DNA of 14,871 bases from Planctomycetes bacterium UBA1135 (lineage in GTDB: Bacteria; Planctomycetota; UBA1135): contig DCAK01000046.1 of NCBI GenBank assembly GCA_002311925.1, forward strand, positions 49,367-64,237, read 5' to 3'. The notes beneath the pieces were generated by a model. That model saw nothing but the letters and a program-made list of their open reading frames with translations, was not told where the DNA came from and did no database searches. Made by a program: the position numbers and the translations under genes. Shown in pieces: positions 1 through 7,693 of this stretch (its first letter is position 1; every line of letters starts with the position of its first letter).

Positions 1-2
1 GG

Positions 3-1130
3 GGAGGCTCCAGTCGGCGACTCCAATTCCCCGGTGTCCGCCGTTCGGGGACCATCCTGGAGCAGGTCAACACCGACTCCGAGGGAAAATTCGCCTTCAC
101 CGGGCTTGCCGCCGCCGATTTCCGCCTGGAGGCCTATTTTCCCGGATTTTCTCCCGCCGAATCGGATGAAATCAGCCTCGTCGGCCTCCTGCAGGAGGTC
201 TTCCTGAGACTGAAAACCTCGTCGGGAATCGACGGCAAAGTGACCGGAAATCTCGACTCCTTCGGTACTCTCCGAGTCACGGCCGTTTCTCCGGGGTCCA
301 ATACCCTGGACGCCTTGGTCGACCCCGAGGGCCGGTTCACATTCGACGCAATCGCTCCCGGTCCCTGGACCCTTGAACTCCGGGAGGTCGATTCCGGAAT
401 CGATACCGTCTTCCGTTGGGGCGGGGGTCAACCCTTGGCGAGGTTGGAGGACCTTGAGGTGGGCGAGGGAAGCAGGGTTTTGGCGGTTCTCGATCTTGAC
501 TTGGAGGGCCGTGCCGGAATCCATGGCCAGGTTTTCGTCAATGGGAACCCCCTGCCCGAATTCGGGGTCTACCTGGTGGCCCGGGGTCTGGGCAACGTGG
601 GAGGCGACCCCATTCGCACCCAGAGGACCGTCCTGGAGAGAATTCGCTCCACCAGCACCGACCACTCGGGAAATTTCCAGATCGGCGCGGTGAATCCAGG
701 AGATTGGTGGCTCCTCATCTCCCCACCAAGGGAATGGCCGAATGGAGTTTTCTGGGACCGGGACGAGAGGGACGGACCCACGGGCCTTCACCGCCAGAGG
801 GTTGAACTTCTTCCCGGCGACCTCCGACAAATCGACATTCACCTCGAGTTGGGCGAAGTGAGGGGAACCGCCATCTGGACCCAGGAAGGAAGAACCGGGC
901 CCGTCCCCGGCGGTTGGGGAAGGCTGGAACCCCTGGACGGAATCGAGGGAGTCGGGAGCAAGGAAGTCCGCATCCGGGGCAACGGGTCCTTCCAGGTTTC
1001 AGCTGTTCCCGCCGGCAGCTGGACTCTTCGACTCGGAACCCGTGGTTGGCGGTCCAAGCGTCAATCCCTTTCGGTGGAATCCAACTTGAATGAAGTCGGG
1101 GACATCCTTCTGGAGGAGAACAAGGACTGA
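3..1130 (+). CDS. Repetitive carboxypeptidase-regulatory-like (Cna-B-type) beta-sandwich protein, 5'-truncated
   Basis: The frame is open from the window edge to TGA at 1128-1130 (375 residues seen), so the start lies outside; the in-frame GTG at 240 is internal because the same repeat pattern continues upstream of it. At least four copies of a D-x-x-G-x-F-x-(F/I/V) then (A/P)-x-x-(W/F)-x-L motif are visible, beginning near bases 75, 321, 660 and 975, about 80-110 residues apart. Examples are VDPEGRFTFDAIAPGPWTL and GNFQIGAVNPGDWWLL. This is the signature of carboxypeptidase-regulatory-like/Cna-B beta-sandwich domains, which usually form stalks or spacers in exported proteins. No catalytic domain is visible in the part seen. 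It is followed 38 bases later by a second beta-sandwich gene on the same strand, probably co-transcribed. An extracellular or periplasmic structural role is inference; the missing N-terminus could carry a signal peptide or another domain. Confidence 0.8.
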   Translation, partial: GGSSRRLQFPGVRRSGTILEQVNTDSEGKFAFTGLAAADFRLEAYFPGFSPAESDEISLVGLLQEVFLRLKTSSGIDGKVTGNLDSFGTLRVTAVSPGSNTLDALVDPEGRFTFDAIAPGPWTLELREVDSGIDTVFRWGGGQPLARLEDLEVGEGSRVLAVLDLDLEGRAGIHGQVFVNGNPLPEFGVYLVARGLGNVGGDPIRTQRTVLERIRSTSTDHSGNFQIGAVNPGDWWLLISPPREWPNGVFWDRDERDGPTGLHRQRVELLPGDLRQIDIHLELGEVRGTAIWTQEGRTGPVPGGWGRLEPLDGIEGVGSKEVRIRGNGSFQVSAVPAGSWTLRLGTRGWRSKRQSLSVESNLNEVGDILLEENKD

Positions 1131-1158
1131 CCCCCATTCCCAGCCTTCTCAGAAGAAT

Positions 1159-1167
1159 CCCCCCCCC
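1159..1167 (+). repeat. Homopolymeric run of nine C at the 5' end of the next gene
   Basis: Nine consecutive C lie immediately before the GTG at 1169. In the frame of the downstream gene the run reads as Pro codons (I-P-P-P-V), and that frame is open upstream to at least 1127. If translation starts upstream of the run, a one-base slip would switch the gene off. If it starts at GTG 1169, a slip would only change leader length. It is also a likely place for a sequencing length error. Confidence 0.6.
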
Positions 1168-1168
1168 T

Positions 1169-2074
1169 GTGCTGGCTTGGGCCATTCCCCTGTTGGCGGG
1201 CTTGGCCCTATTGGGGTTCGGCGGGGCGGACATCCTTGACGGGGTTTCCCGTTCCCCACTTCCCCCATTCGAGGTACCGAAATCCGTTTCCGGGCCGAAA
1301 AGGATTGAGGTTTTCCTGAAGGACTCCGCCGGGAATCCCGCCGCCGGGGCCACCCTGATTCTCCTCGAGCCTTCCGTCGCGAGGGCCACCGCTGACGCCG
1401 AGGGAATCGCAAGACCCGCCGTCCTTGGTGAGGGCCCCTTCCGCTGGATGGTCACCCTCCCCGGCCACGCCCTCCTTTCCGGCGGGCCTTCTGCCGCCTT
1501 CCCCGACGGCGGCCTTCGCCTCCATGCTCTCCGGGAGCCGGTGATGGAGGAAAATCAACTCCGCCCCTCCTACTCCCTCCTCTTGAGCATCATGGACGCT
1601 GAAGGAATCCCCATCCCCGAGGCGCTGGTGGTCGCCCGGGATTCCGGCGCCCGTCGGGCCGCCCCCTCGCTCGGGGTTTCCGACGCGAATGGAAGGGCCG
1701 CTCTTGTCGGCCTGGGCGACGGACCCCACACCCTGTCCTTCTACGCTCCCGGCCTTCCTCCTCTTGCATCCTGGGAACTCCTCGCAGTCCCCGCCTTCGA
1801 CCCCTCGCAAACCAAGACTCTCGAATTCAGGGTTCCGGTCTGCCATTTCCACCTGAAGGGAGTCTCGCGGGGTGAAACCCTCACCGCCGCCCGACTGAAT
1901 CCGGACGCGCCTTTGGGATTGAGAATCTCCGGAACCGAGGAGGATGTCCGTTTCGGCCCCCTCCCGCCCGGGAACTATCGGTTCGAATGCATGGGGGAAA
2001 CCGTCGTCCTGGCCGGAAAACCAGGAAGCGTCGCGGTTCATTCCTTCGGCGAGGTCGCTTCCCCCGGCCTTTGA
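1169..2074 (+). CDS. Exported or membrane-anchored beta-sandwich (Cna-B/transthyretin-like) protein
   Basis: A 301-residue protein if GTG 1169 is the start. Residues 1-19 are a hydrophobic segment (MLAWAIPLLAGLALLGFGG) fitting a signal peptide or anchor. Three beta-sandwich-like units follow: about residues 45-100 (KDSAGNPAAGATLILL), 137-200 (DAEGIPIPEALVVARDSG, then SDANGRAALVGLGDGPHTL) and 215-290 (RFGPLPPGNYRFECMG). These resemble carboxypeptidase-regulatory-like domains, so a surface or periplasmic structural role is likely. The start is doubtful. With GTG 1169 the signal has no basic n-region and no ribosome-binding site. The open frame upstream would add Arg-Arg before the hydrophobic core, using CTG 1127 (behind GGAGG at 1112-1116) or ATT 1136 (behind AAGGA at 1122-1126). 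The 3' end overlaps the convergent glycosyltransferase gene by 37 bases. Confidence 0.72.
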   Translation: MLAWAIPLLAGLALLGFGGADILDGVSRSPLPPFEVPKSVSGPKRIEVFLKDSAGNPAAGATLILLEPSVARATADAEGIARPAVLGEGPFRWMVTLPGHALLSGGPSAAFPDGGLRLHALREPVMEENQLRPSYSLLLSIMDAEGIPIPEALVVARDSGARRAAPSLGVSDANGRAALVGLGDGPHTLSFYAPGLPPLASWELLAVPAFDPSQTKTLEFRVPVCHFHLKGVSRGETLTAARLNPDAPLGLRISGTEEDVRFGPLPPGNYRFECMGETVVLAGKPGSVAVHSFGEVASPGL

Positions 2075-3702
2075 ACCCTTTCCAACCCGGGGCTGGAATT
2101 CTCGCCACCAGGAACGAATCGGAACAAGGGGCGGCCCTCCAAGCCAAGTCCTTGCAGGGCGGTCCGGGTCGCAGAAAGGTCGCCGAACTCCCGGACCAGG
2201 ACCGCTTCCCCCTCCTTGAAAGGCCACGGGGACGGAACCCAAGTCTTCATGCTCCGTTCCTGAAGGATGGGGTTGGGCGACCAAGGCAACAGAACCACCG
2301 CATCGTTCGGAGCCTGCTCAGCAACCGTTGAAGCCGGGGAGGCCCGCATCTGGGAGTGCTCGGCGAGGGGCGCCAGGCTTGACAGGAAAAGGACGCAACC
2401 CAGGCCCAGCGCCGCCATGGGGAGGCCCCGGGCCCACCCCGAAGGAGCCTTTTCCAGAAGAAACACCAGGCCCAAAGTCAGGAGTGCGAGACTCTCGAAA
2501 GCGTAGAGAGGGCCCAGGTATCCCCAGTGTCCGGGATACCAGTGGAAGGCATAGGCCAGGGGGAGCCCGATGGAGAGAGAGAGGCCGGCCCATCCGTCGC
2601 TTGACCTGAGTCTTGCAAGACCCCAAAAGCCCAGGGCGGCGGCGCCCAGGATTCCCCCCCAGGCGACCGACCATCGGGCGGCCTGCCCGAGGAGGCCGGA
2701 AATGAAATCCCCCTTTCCGTAGACATCCAAGGGAACCCGGATTCCCTCGCGAAGAAGGGAGGGGTCCCAGGGCCCGAAAGCAGCGGCATACAGGTGGTAG
2801 GGGCTTGTCCAAGGGTCGCCAGTCCGCGCCGCCTGCCAGGCGAGAAGGCCGAGGAGAAAGGGAAGTCCGCCCAAAACCGCGCCCAGAGTGGATTGGAGAC
2901 CCCCACGGCGCAAAAGAAGGGCTGGAAAACATGCCACCGCAAAAACCACCCCCGTGAGAGGGCGACAGAGAAAGACCCAGCCCGCCGACGCCCCCACCGC
3001 GATCGCCAGAAGAAGGGAAGTCTTGGGGCTGTTCCGCAATGCGAGCAAGGCCCAGTAACCGGCCAGAATCCCGGGAACGGTGAACACCTCCGATTGGAAG
3101 GAGGTGTGAACGAGAAGATGAAAGGGGGCAAGGGCGAACAGGAGGACCGCGGTCCCGGGTTTGCGCAGACCCAGGGTTCTGCATATCCCGGCGAGGAGGA
3201 TGAGGTCCAATAGGGCGGCGAAAAAGACCGCGATTCGGGGACTGCCCAACCATGTCCCCAGGGCAAGCCCAATGGAAGCTCCCGGAGGATATTTGGAGAA
3301 CCGGACCCCGGCCTCGGAATCCTCGAAGACTTGCCGACGAAAGAGAGCGGCGGGGTCCGGAGAAAGAGCTTCGGTGGCCTGGCCCTGGGAAAAGAGCTGG
3401 GCCTGGAAGAGGTAGGACTCCTCGTCATTGGAGACGGGACCGTCCAGGGCGACCGCCCCGATTCCCACAGGGAGGAGAGCAAGAAGGACCAGGAGGGGCC
3501 AGGAAGGGGTGGCGGTCCGCATGGGCTCCCCTTTGAAAAGAAAAATCGAAATACCAGCGACCACGATTCCCAGACCCGCAAGGAGAAAGGCGTTGTGGGC
3601 GAGAATGCTCGGTTCGGTGGCCAGCGCGACAAGCGCGGGCAATGCGCCCAGGAAAAGGGCCGTGGAGAGTCTTCTTCCCGACACCGGGGCCATGGCTTCC
3701 AT
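2038..3702 (-). CDS. Polytopic GT-C glycosyltransferase-like membrane protein (PMT/ArnT-like)
   Basis: A 554-residue protein with a short basic N-terminus, many hydrophobic segments from about residue 12 to 445, and a C-terminal soluble tail (about 447-554). The first large extracytoplasmic loop holds SNDEESYLFQAQLFSQG, with the acidic pair D93-E94, and KYPPG at 137-141. Both are typical of GT-C enzymes of the PMT/ArnT type (GT39/GT83-like), which transfer sugars from polyprenyl-phosphate donors to proteins or lipids outside the cytoplasmic membrane. The exact donor and acceptor cannot be told. ATG 3702 (MEAM) is used; a second ATG at 3693 is equally possible, and neither has a clear ribosome-binding site. 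The gene stands alone on the minus strand: it starts 25 bases from a divergent gene and converges on the upstream beta-sandwich gene. A link with the plus-strand glycan genes is inferred from position. Confidence 0.8.
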   Translation of the reverse strand: MEAMAPVSGRRLSTALFLGALPALVALATEPSILAHNAFLLAGLGIVVAGISIFLFKGEPMRTATPSWPLLVLLALLPVGIGAVALDGPVSNDEESYLFQAQLFSQGQATEALSPDPAALFRRQVFEDSEAGVRFSKYPPGASIGLALGTWLGSPRIAVFFAALLDLILLAGICRTLGLRKPGTAVLLFALAPFHLLVHTSFQSEVFTVPGILAGYWALLALRNSPKTSLLLAIAVGASAGWVFLCRPLTGVVFAVACFPALLLRRGGLQSTLGAVLGGLPFLLGLLAWQAARTGDPWTSPYHLYAAAFGPWDPSLLREGIRVPLDVYGKGDFISGLLGQAARWSVAWGGILGAAALGFWGLARLRSSDGWAGLSLSIGLPLAYAFHWYPGHWGYLGPLYAFESLALLTLGLVFLLEKAPSGWARGLPMAALGLGCVLFLSSLAPLAEHSQMRASPASTVAEQAPNDAVVLLPWSPNPILQERSMKTWVPSPWPFKEGEAVLVREFGDLSATRTALQGLGLEGRPLFRFVPGGENSSPGLERVQRPGEATSPKE

Positions 3703-3727
3703 GCTGTGTCAAGGCTACCCTCCCCCC

Positions 3728-4765
3728 ATGCCCGCTTCCTGGCCCGGCAGTTGGAGGAAATTCCCCCTGGGAATCCATCTTCTCTTCTCGGCGCTGCCCC
3801 TGATGTTCCTGGCCTGGGGCTTGCTGGGGACCGCTGGCGAAGGATTTCACCGAAGTCCGACCCTCTATCCGAGGCCCTTCTTCGATCCCGAGGAAACCGC
3901 CCAATACCTGGTGGATTCGTGGAAGGCCCGCCCCCTTCCGCTGAAGGAGCGCATCGTGGCAGTCTGGGGTTTGGCGGACGCGCCCGAGGGAGGAGTGGAC
4001 CCGGAGAGCCCCTCCATCGTCCTGGCCCTCGCTCTGGCTCGGGCAGGGGTGCAAATTCGGGTGTCGGACCCGGGATTCCTGGAAGAGGCCAAGCCTCTCC
4101 TGGGTGAGCGGGTCGCTTTCTTTCCCGACCCGATGGCGGCGCTCGAAGGAGCCCACGGGGTGCTTCTCGCCACCGAATGGCCCGCCTACCTCGAAGTTGA
4201 TTTCGCCGAGGTCGCCTCCCGCATGGCCGGCCGAGAAGTCCTGGATTGCAGAGCGGCCTGGGACGGGGAGGCAGTCGACGGGGCGGGTTTGTTTCATCTG
4301 GTCTATGCCAAACCCAGTTATCCGCCCTGGCTGGACCCCGAACTCCTCGCCTTCGCCCGCCACGTGAAATCCAAGGTCGGTGAGGAGGAGGGAATCCTCA
4401 TGGTTCCTGACGGCCGCCTGGGAACCCTGAGCGGAAGGGCCCGCTGGTTTCTCCACCTCAACTACCTCCTGTTTCCCCGCCGTCTCTACCTCCGGAAACC
4501 CGCACTGGCTTGCGGAACGAGCGGCCAATACCGGGAATGGGTGCTCGACTGGAACCGCGAACGGCCATGGAAGGGGACCCGACGACTGCGGCTGGGAGAT
4601 CGGGCATTGAGCGGCGTTGTCGACGCCTCCCCCATCCGGTCCCTGACCCCCGACGAAACGAAAGCGCTGGCCACGCTGAACGCAGACTGGGTCCTCTATT
4701 GGACCCACAATTCCGACTTCAGAATCACGGATTGGGAATGCGTTCCCGCGGGGGCCCTTCCTTGA
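3728..4765 (+). CDS. Membrane-anchored protein with an isolated UDP-glucose dehydrogenase C-terminal-like domain
   Basis: A 345-residue protein. Residues 1-11 are basic (R10, K11), 12-34 are a transmembrane or signal-anchor segment, 74-180 resemble the UDP-glucose/GDP-mannose dehydrogenase C-terminal domain, and 200-345 are an unrecognised domain with FLHLNYLLFPRRLYL (241-255) and DWVLYW (320-325). Residues 80-166 align without gaps to residues 317-403 of the complete dehydrogenase encoded at 7694-9010; I count 34 identities in 87, including WGLA, DP, LG, EGA, TEW and DF. The NAD-binding and catalytic domains are absent. The family's KPxTDDxRExP stretch is degenerate here (APEGGVDPESP), so substrate binding in the usual way is unlikely. 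The charge pattern suggests the domain faces outside. ATG 3728 was chosen because it puts the basic/hydrophobic signal at the N-terminus; ATGs at 3692 and 3701 add few residues. The gene overlaps the next membrane protein by 28 bases, so the two may act together. The function is unknown. Confidence 0.78.
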   Translation: MPASWPGSWRKFPLGIHLLFSALPLMFLAWGLLGTAGEGFHRSPTLYPRPFFDPEETAQYLVDSWKARPLPLKERIVAVWGLADAPEGGVDPESPSIVLALALARAGVQIRVSDPGFLEEAKPLLGERVAFFPDPMAALEGAHGVLLATEWPAYLEVDFAEVASRMAGREVLDCRAAWDGEAVDGAGLFHLVYAKPSYPPWLDPELLAFARHVKSKVGEEEGILMVPDGRLGTLSGRARWFLHLNYLLFPRRLYLRKPALACGTSGQYREWVLDWNRERPWKGTRRLRLGDRALSGVVDASPIRSLTPDETKALATLNADWVLYWTHNSDFRITDWECVPAGALP

Positions 4766-6267
4766 CCTTGATCGGCGGTCTCCTCGCCGTCCCCCTCCTT
4801 CTTCTGGGTGGGGCGGGGGTCCTTCCTTCCGCCAAGGTGATTCCGAGAGGTCTCTGGGAAAATGCCGGTCTTGCCTGGTTGGCCGGGTGCGCCCTCTTCG
4901 CCGTTTTCGGAACTCTCGGCCTGGCATTCGGAGTCCCCTTTCCCATCATCGCAGCAGTCGCCGTGGCGGGATGTCTTTTTTCCGGTTGGAAGGCTTGGAA
5001 GCGGGGCGACTTGGAGGACTGCCGAAGAACGCCGACCCTGCTGGGTCGAGGATGGGTTCTGCTGCTCGCAATTCTGGGCCTGGGTTCCGCGGCGTTGACC
5101 CTCGCCCTCCCCATCAACGCCTTCGATCCCCTCCTCCACTTCGCCTACAAGGGGAAAATTCTCTTCCACCACGGAAGCCCCACGGACCAAGCCCTGATGG
5201 GAATAGCCGGCGACAGCGGGCTGTTCGGACGCATGGTCACCCACCCCAACTACCCCCTCGGGGTTCCCCTCCTGGAAGCCTTCGCTGCCTGGCTTGGAGG
5301 AGGTTGGAATGACCGGTGGGTTCAATTCCCCCTCGCTTTCTGGGCCGCCGCTCTTCCCGCGGTCGTCTTTTTCGGCCTCCGCCATCTCTCCCTCGCCACA
5401 GCCAAGGTGGGCGCCCTCGTCGCCGCCTCGGTGCCCATGCTCTACGTTCGGGATTTCCTTGCCGAAGGAACCGGGGGCCTGGCCATGGCCGGGCTTGGCA
5501 ACACCAGCTCCCTTGGAGGTTGGGGCGACCTCCCCATCGCCGCCCTTTTGGCGGGAGGCTGCGGCCTTCTCCTGCGCGCCCGGGCGACCCCCTGCAAGAG
5601 AGCCGCCATGGTTGCCGGCCTCCTGGTTGCAGGAGGGGCATGCATGAAGAACGAGGGCCTCGCCATGGCGGGAGTCTTCGCCCTCGCCCTCCTCTTTTCG
5701 GGTGCCCTCCTCCTTGCGGAAGGAGAGGCCAAGTCTCGGCGGGTGACCTGGTTCGCTCTCGCCGCCCTCCTGGTCGGAGTTCTCCCTTGGTTGATTCTGC
5801 GCTCGAGCCTTCCCTCCATCGACGAAAACTACCTGTCCCATTTTCAACCCGACCGCATCGCCCACTTTCTCGGGGGTGGGGCAGAATTGGTCGAAAAGGC
5901 TCCCAAGGTCATGGTCGGACAGGCTCCGGAACTCCTCGCCAACCCTCCGGAACGAAGAATGCTCGTCCCCGGCTACTTCGGGGAGGAAATCTTCGACTTC
6001 CGCTCGTGGGGACTTCTCTGGCCGCTGGTGTTCATCGCCCTTTTCGCCCCCTCCACCCGAAAGGACCCTAACCAACGCTGGCTGGCCCTGCTCGTAATCG
6101 GGGGGCTGCTGCTCTACGCCCTGATCCTGCTCGTCACGCCCTGGTACCTGCCCCTCCTCAGGGACAAGGGCATTCCCGAGCGGCTGATGCTGCACCTGGT
6201 GGGCCCCGCCTCCATGATCGTCGCAGCCTGGTGGGCCCGGCCATCTTTCCCTTCTTCCACGACATGA
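4738..6267 (+). CDS. Polytopic membrane protein, GT-C glycosyltransferase-like
   Basis: A 509-residue protein from ATG 4738 with about 11-13 hydrophobic segments. The first large loop carries NAFDPLLHFAYKGKILFHHG (128-147, with D130, H134, K138, K140) and HPNYPLGVPLLEAF (169-182). An inner MKNEG motif follows TM segments near residue 305. These patterns recall GT-C-fold polyprenyl-phosphate sugar transferases and related uncharacterised membrane proteins; I cannot name a subfamily. The start is uncertain: ATG 4738 overlaps the preceding gene by 28 bases, while TTG 4762 would give a TTGA stop/start overlap. The end shares ATGA with the following lipoprotein gene. The pairing with the anchored dehydrogenase-domain protein looks obligatory and suggests a two-component membrane complex (inference). 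Confidence 0.75.
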   Translation: MRSRGGPSLTLIGGLLAVPLLLLGGAGVLPSAKVIPRGLWENAGLAWLAGCALFAVFGTLGLAFGVPFPIIAAVAVAGCLFSGWKAWKRGDLEDCRRTPTLLGRGWVLLLAILGLGSAALTLALPINAFDPLLHFAYKGKILFHHGSPTDQALMGIAGDSGLFGRMVTHPNYPLGVPLLEAFAAWLGGGWNDRWVQFPLAFWAAALPAVVFFGLRHLSLATAKVGALVAASVPMLYVRDFLAEGTGGLAMAGLGNTSSLGGWGDLPIAALLAGGCGLLLRARATPCKRAAMVAGLLVAGGACMKNEGLAMAGVFALALLFSGALLLAEGEAKSRRVTWFALAALLVGVLPWLILRSSLPSIDENYLSHFQPDRIAHFLGGGAELVEKAPKVMVGQAPELLANPPERRMLVPGYFGEEIFDFRSWGLLWPLVFIALFAPSTRKDPNQRWLALLVIGGLLLYALILLVTPWYLPLLRDKGIPERLMLHLVGPASMIVAAWWARPSFPSSTT

Positions 6268-7676
6268 AATCCCTTCTTTGCCTCCTCCCCCTGGCCATGC
6301 TGGCATGCAACCGGGCGGAGGATGACCGTGTTTCGGTGGTCCTGGTTTCCATCGATTCACTGCGGGCGGATTTTTGTTCCCCCTACGGGCATTCCCCTCT
6401 TTTCGCGCCCGGCGAAAAGACCACCCCCTTCCTGGACCGCCTGGCCCAGGAGGGTGTTCTCTTCGAATCCTGCTCGGCGGCGTCCCCATGGACTCTTCCC
6501 AGCCATGTCTCCATTCTTTCAGGAGCCAGCCCTCCCGAACACGGAGTGAGAGCCCGGCGATTCCGCATTCCCGCCGACTTGGGCCTGATTTCGGAAAAAT
6601 TCCAGGATGCGGGGTGGGCCACTGGGGGATTCTTTTCGGCGCCCTTCCTCCACCCGGCCTGGGGTTTCTTCCGCGGGTTCGATGTCTATCTGCCCGGGCC
6701 TCCCTATCTCCAAGGATTGGAGGCCGCCGAAGCCATGGTGCAAAGGGGCTCGCGGAAAATCCAAGGTTTCCATGAACAGGCCGACAGCGACCGGGAAACT
6801 TCACCGGCGACCCTCGGCAAGGCCCTGGAATGGCTCGAGGAAGATGAACGTTGGCGGGATCCCTTCTTTCTCTTCATTCATCTTTGGGACCCCCATTACG
6901 ACTACCAACCCCCCAAGGATTACGCCGTCCGTTTCCACCCCGGCTACGAAGGCCCGGTCGACGGCACCGGCTTCAACGACGACACCGGCAAGTGGGGGCC
7001 CGAGGACCTCGACCATTTCAAGGCTCTTTACGAGGCTGAAATCCGCTACACCGACGACCACCTGGCCTCCTTTTTCTCCCGATTGGAGGACTGGGGCATC
7101 GCCAACCGGGTCGTCTTCGCGGTGGTTTCAGACCATGGCGACGAATTCGCCGAACACGGCCAGCTCGGGCACCACAAGACCCTGTTCGAGGAGGTCATGC
7201 ATGTCCCGATGGTCCTGAGGGCCCCGGGGATGGTTCCCCCCGGAACCCGAGTCTCCGGGACGGTGAGCAACTACGACCTCGCCCCCACTCTTCTCGACCT
7301 TGCCGGCCTGGAACCCTGGACCGACCGGAGCGGAAAGAGTCTGCGCCCCCTCTGGAAGGGGGCTGATGCCTCCCGCGCAACCCTCATGGACCTTCTTCAC
7401 CCGGGGCGGGGATTGGACCTTCATGGCTGGAGGTTCGGCCCCGACAAGGGGGTTTTCGACCGCCGCCGAGGCAGCATGGCCCTTTTCAACCTCGACAAGG
7501 ATCCGGGTGAACACAACCCGAGGATGGTCTCGGGGGAGGAGCTGGGCCGAGGCCCCGCCGCGCTGGCCATGGCTTTTTTCGAGGAAATCGCCCGCAGGGC
7601 CCGTGCCGCCGCCGCCATGGAGGAATCCGCCGAGATGACTCGAATTTTGGAGGAGTTGGGTTACATCGGCGGATAG
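6264..7676 (+). CDS. Alkaline-phosphatase-superfamily (sulfatase-fold) lipoprotein
   Basis: A 470-residue protein. ATG 6264 is chosen because it forms an ATGA overlap with the previous stop and yields MKSLLCLLPLAMLAC, a lipoprotein-type signal with the candidate lipidated Cys at 15. Sulfatase-fold landmarks are in order: VVLVSIDSLRAD (metal ligand D31), SPWTLPSHVSILSG (75-87), PEHGV, HLWDPHYDYQPP (H211), VVSDHGDEFAEHG (D290, H291), GHHKTLFEE (H304, K305) and YDLAPTLLDLAGL. The position of the formylglycine Cys/Ser of classical C/S-x-P-S-R sulfatases holds Thr77. The protein therefore probably does not use a formylglycine and may be a phosphatase, phosphodiesterase or phospho-group transferase acting outside the cytoplasm. 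The LGYIGG ending is common in this subfamily. Context suggests modification of a glycan or lipid-linked sugar made by the neighbouring genes (inference). Confidence 0.85.
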   Translation: MKSLLCLLPLAMLACNRAEDDRVSVVLVSIDSLRADFCSPYGHSPLFAPGEKTTPFLDRLAQEGVLFESCSAASPWTLPSHVSILSGASPPEHGVRARRFRIPADLGLISEKFQDAGWATGGFFSAPFLHPAWGFFRGFDVYLPGPPYLQGLEAAEAMVQRGSRKIQGFHEQADSDRETSPATLGKALEWLEEDERWRDPFFLFIHLWDPHYDYQPPKDYAVRFHPGYEGPVDGTGFNDDTGKWGPEDLDHFKALYEAEIRYTDDHLASFFSRLEDWGIANRVVFAVVSDHGDEFAEHGQLGHHKTLFEEVMHVPMVLRAPGMVPPGTRVSGTVSNYDLAPTLLDLAGLEPWTDRSGKSLRPLWKGADASRATLMDLLHPGRGLDLHGWRFGPDKGVFDRRRGSMALFNLDKDPGEHNPRMVSGEELGRGPAALAMAFFEEIARRARAAAAMEESAEMTRILEELGYIGG

Positions 7677-7693
7677 GCTTCCCTTTCTCAGCC

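Noticed and set aside
715..2284. Overlapping minus-strand frames opposite the beta-sandwich genes
   Set aside because: The plus-strand products show repeated domain motifs, while the minus-strand translations are compositionally biased and motif-free.
3707..3712. TTGACA on the minus strand just before the glycosyltransferase start
   Set aside because: It lies five bases from the start codon and has no -10 partner at the right distance (the site would read CCCCGG), so it cannot be a -35 for this gene.
3428..3727. Upstream in-frame extension of the anchored dehydrogenase-domain gene (100 extra codons)
   Set aside because: The extension is Arg/Pro-rich, lies fully antisense to the glycosyltransferase coding region, and would put the signal-anchor segment in the middle of the protein.
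4510..4737. Upstream extension of the GT-C-like membrane protein
   Set aside because: It runs inside the coding region of the preceding gene and reads as charged low-complexity sequence; the hydrophobic N-terminus begins after ATG 4738.
3425..4927. 500-codon open frame on the minus strand overlapping two real genes
   Set aside because: It is a shadow of the anchored dehydrogenase-domain gene and crosses into the divergent glycosyltransferase; no family motif is visible.
4696..6804. 702-codon open frame on the minus strand
   Set aside because: It lies opposite the GT-C-like and lipoprotein genes; the translation is low-complexity, rich in Gly, Glu and Arg, with no membrane segments or motifs.
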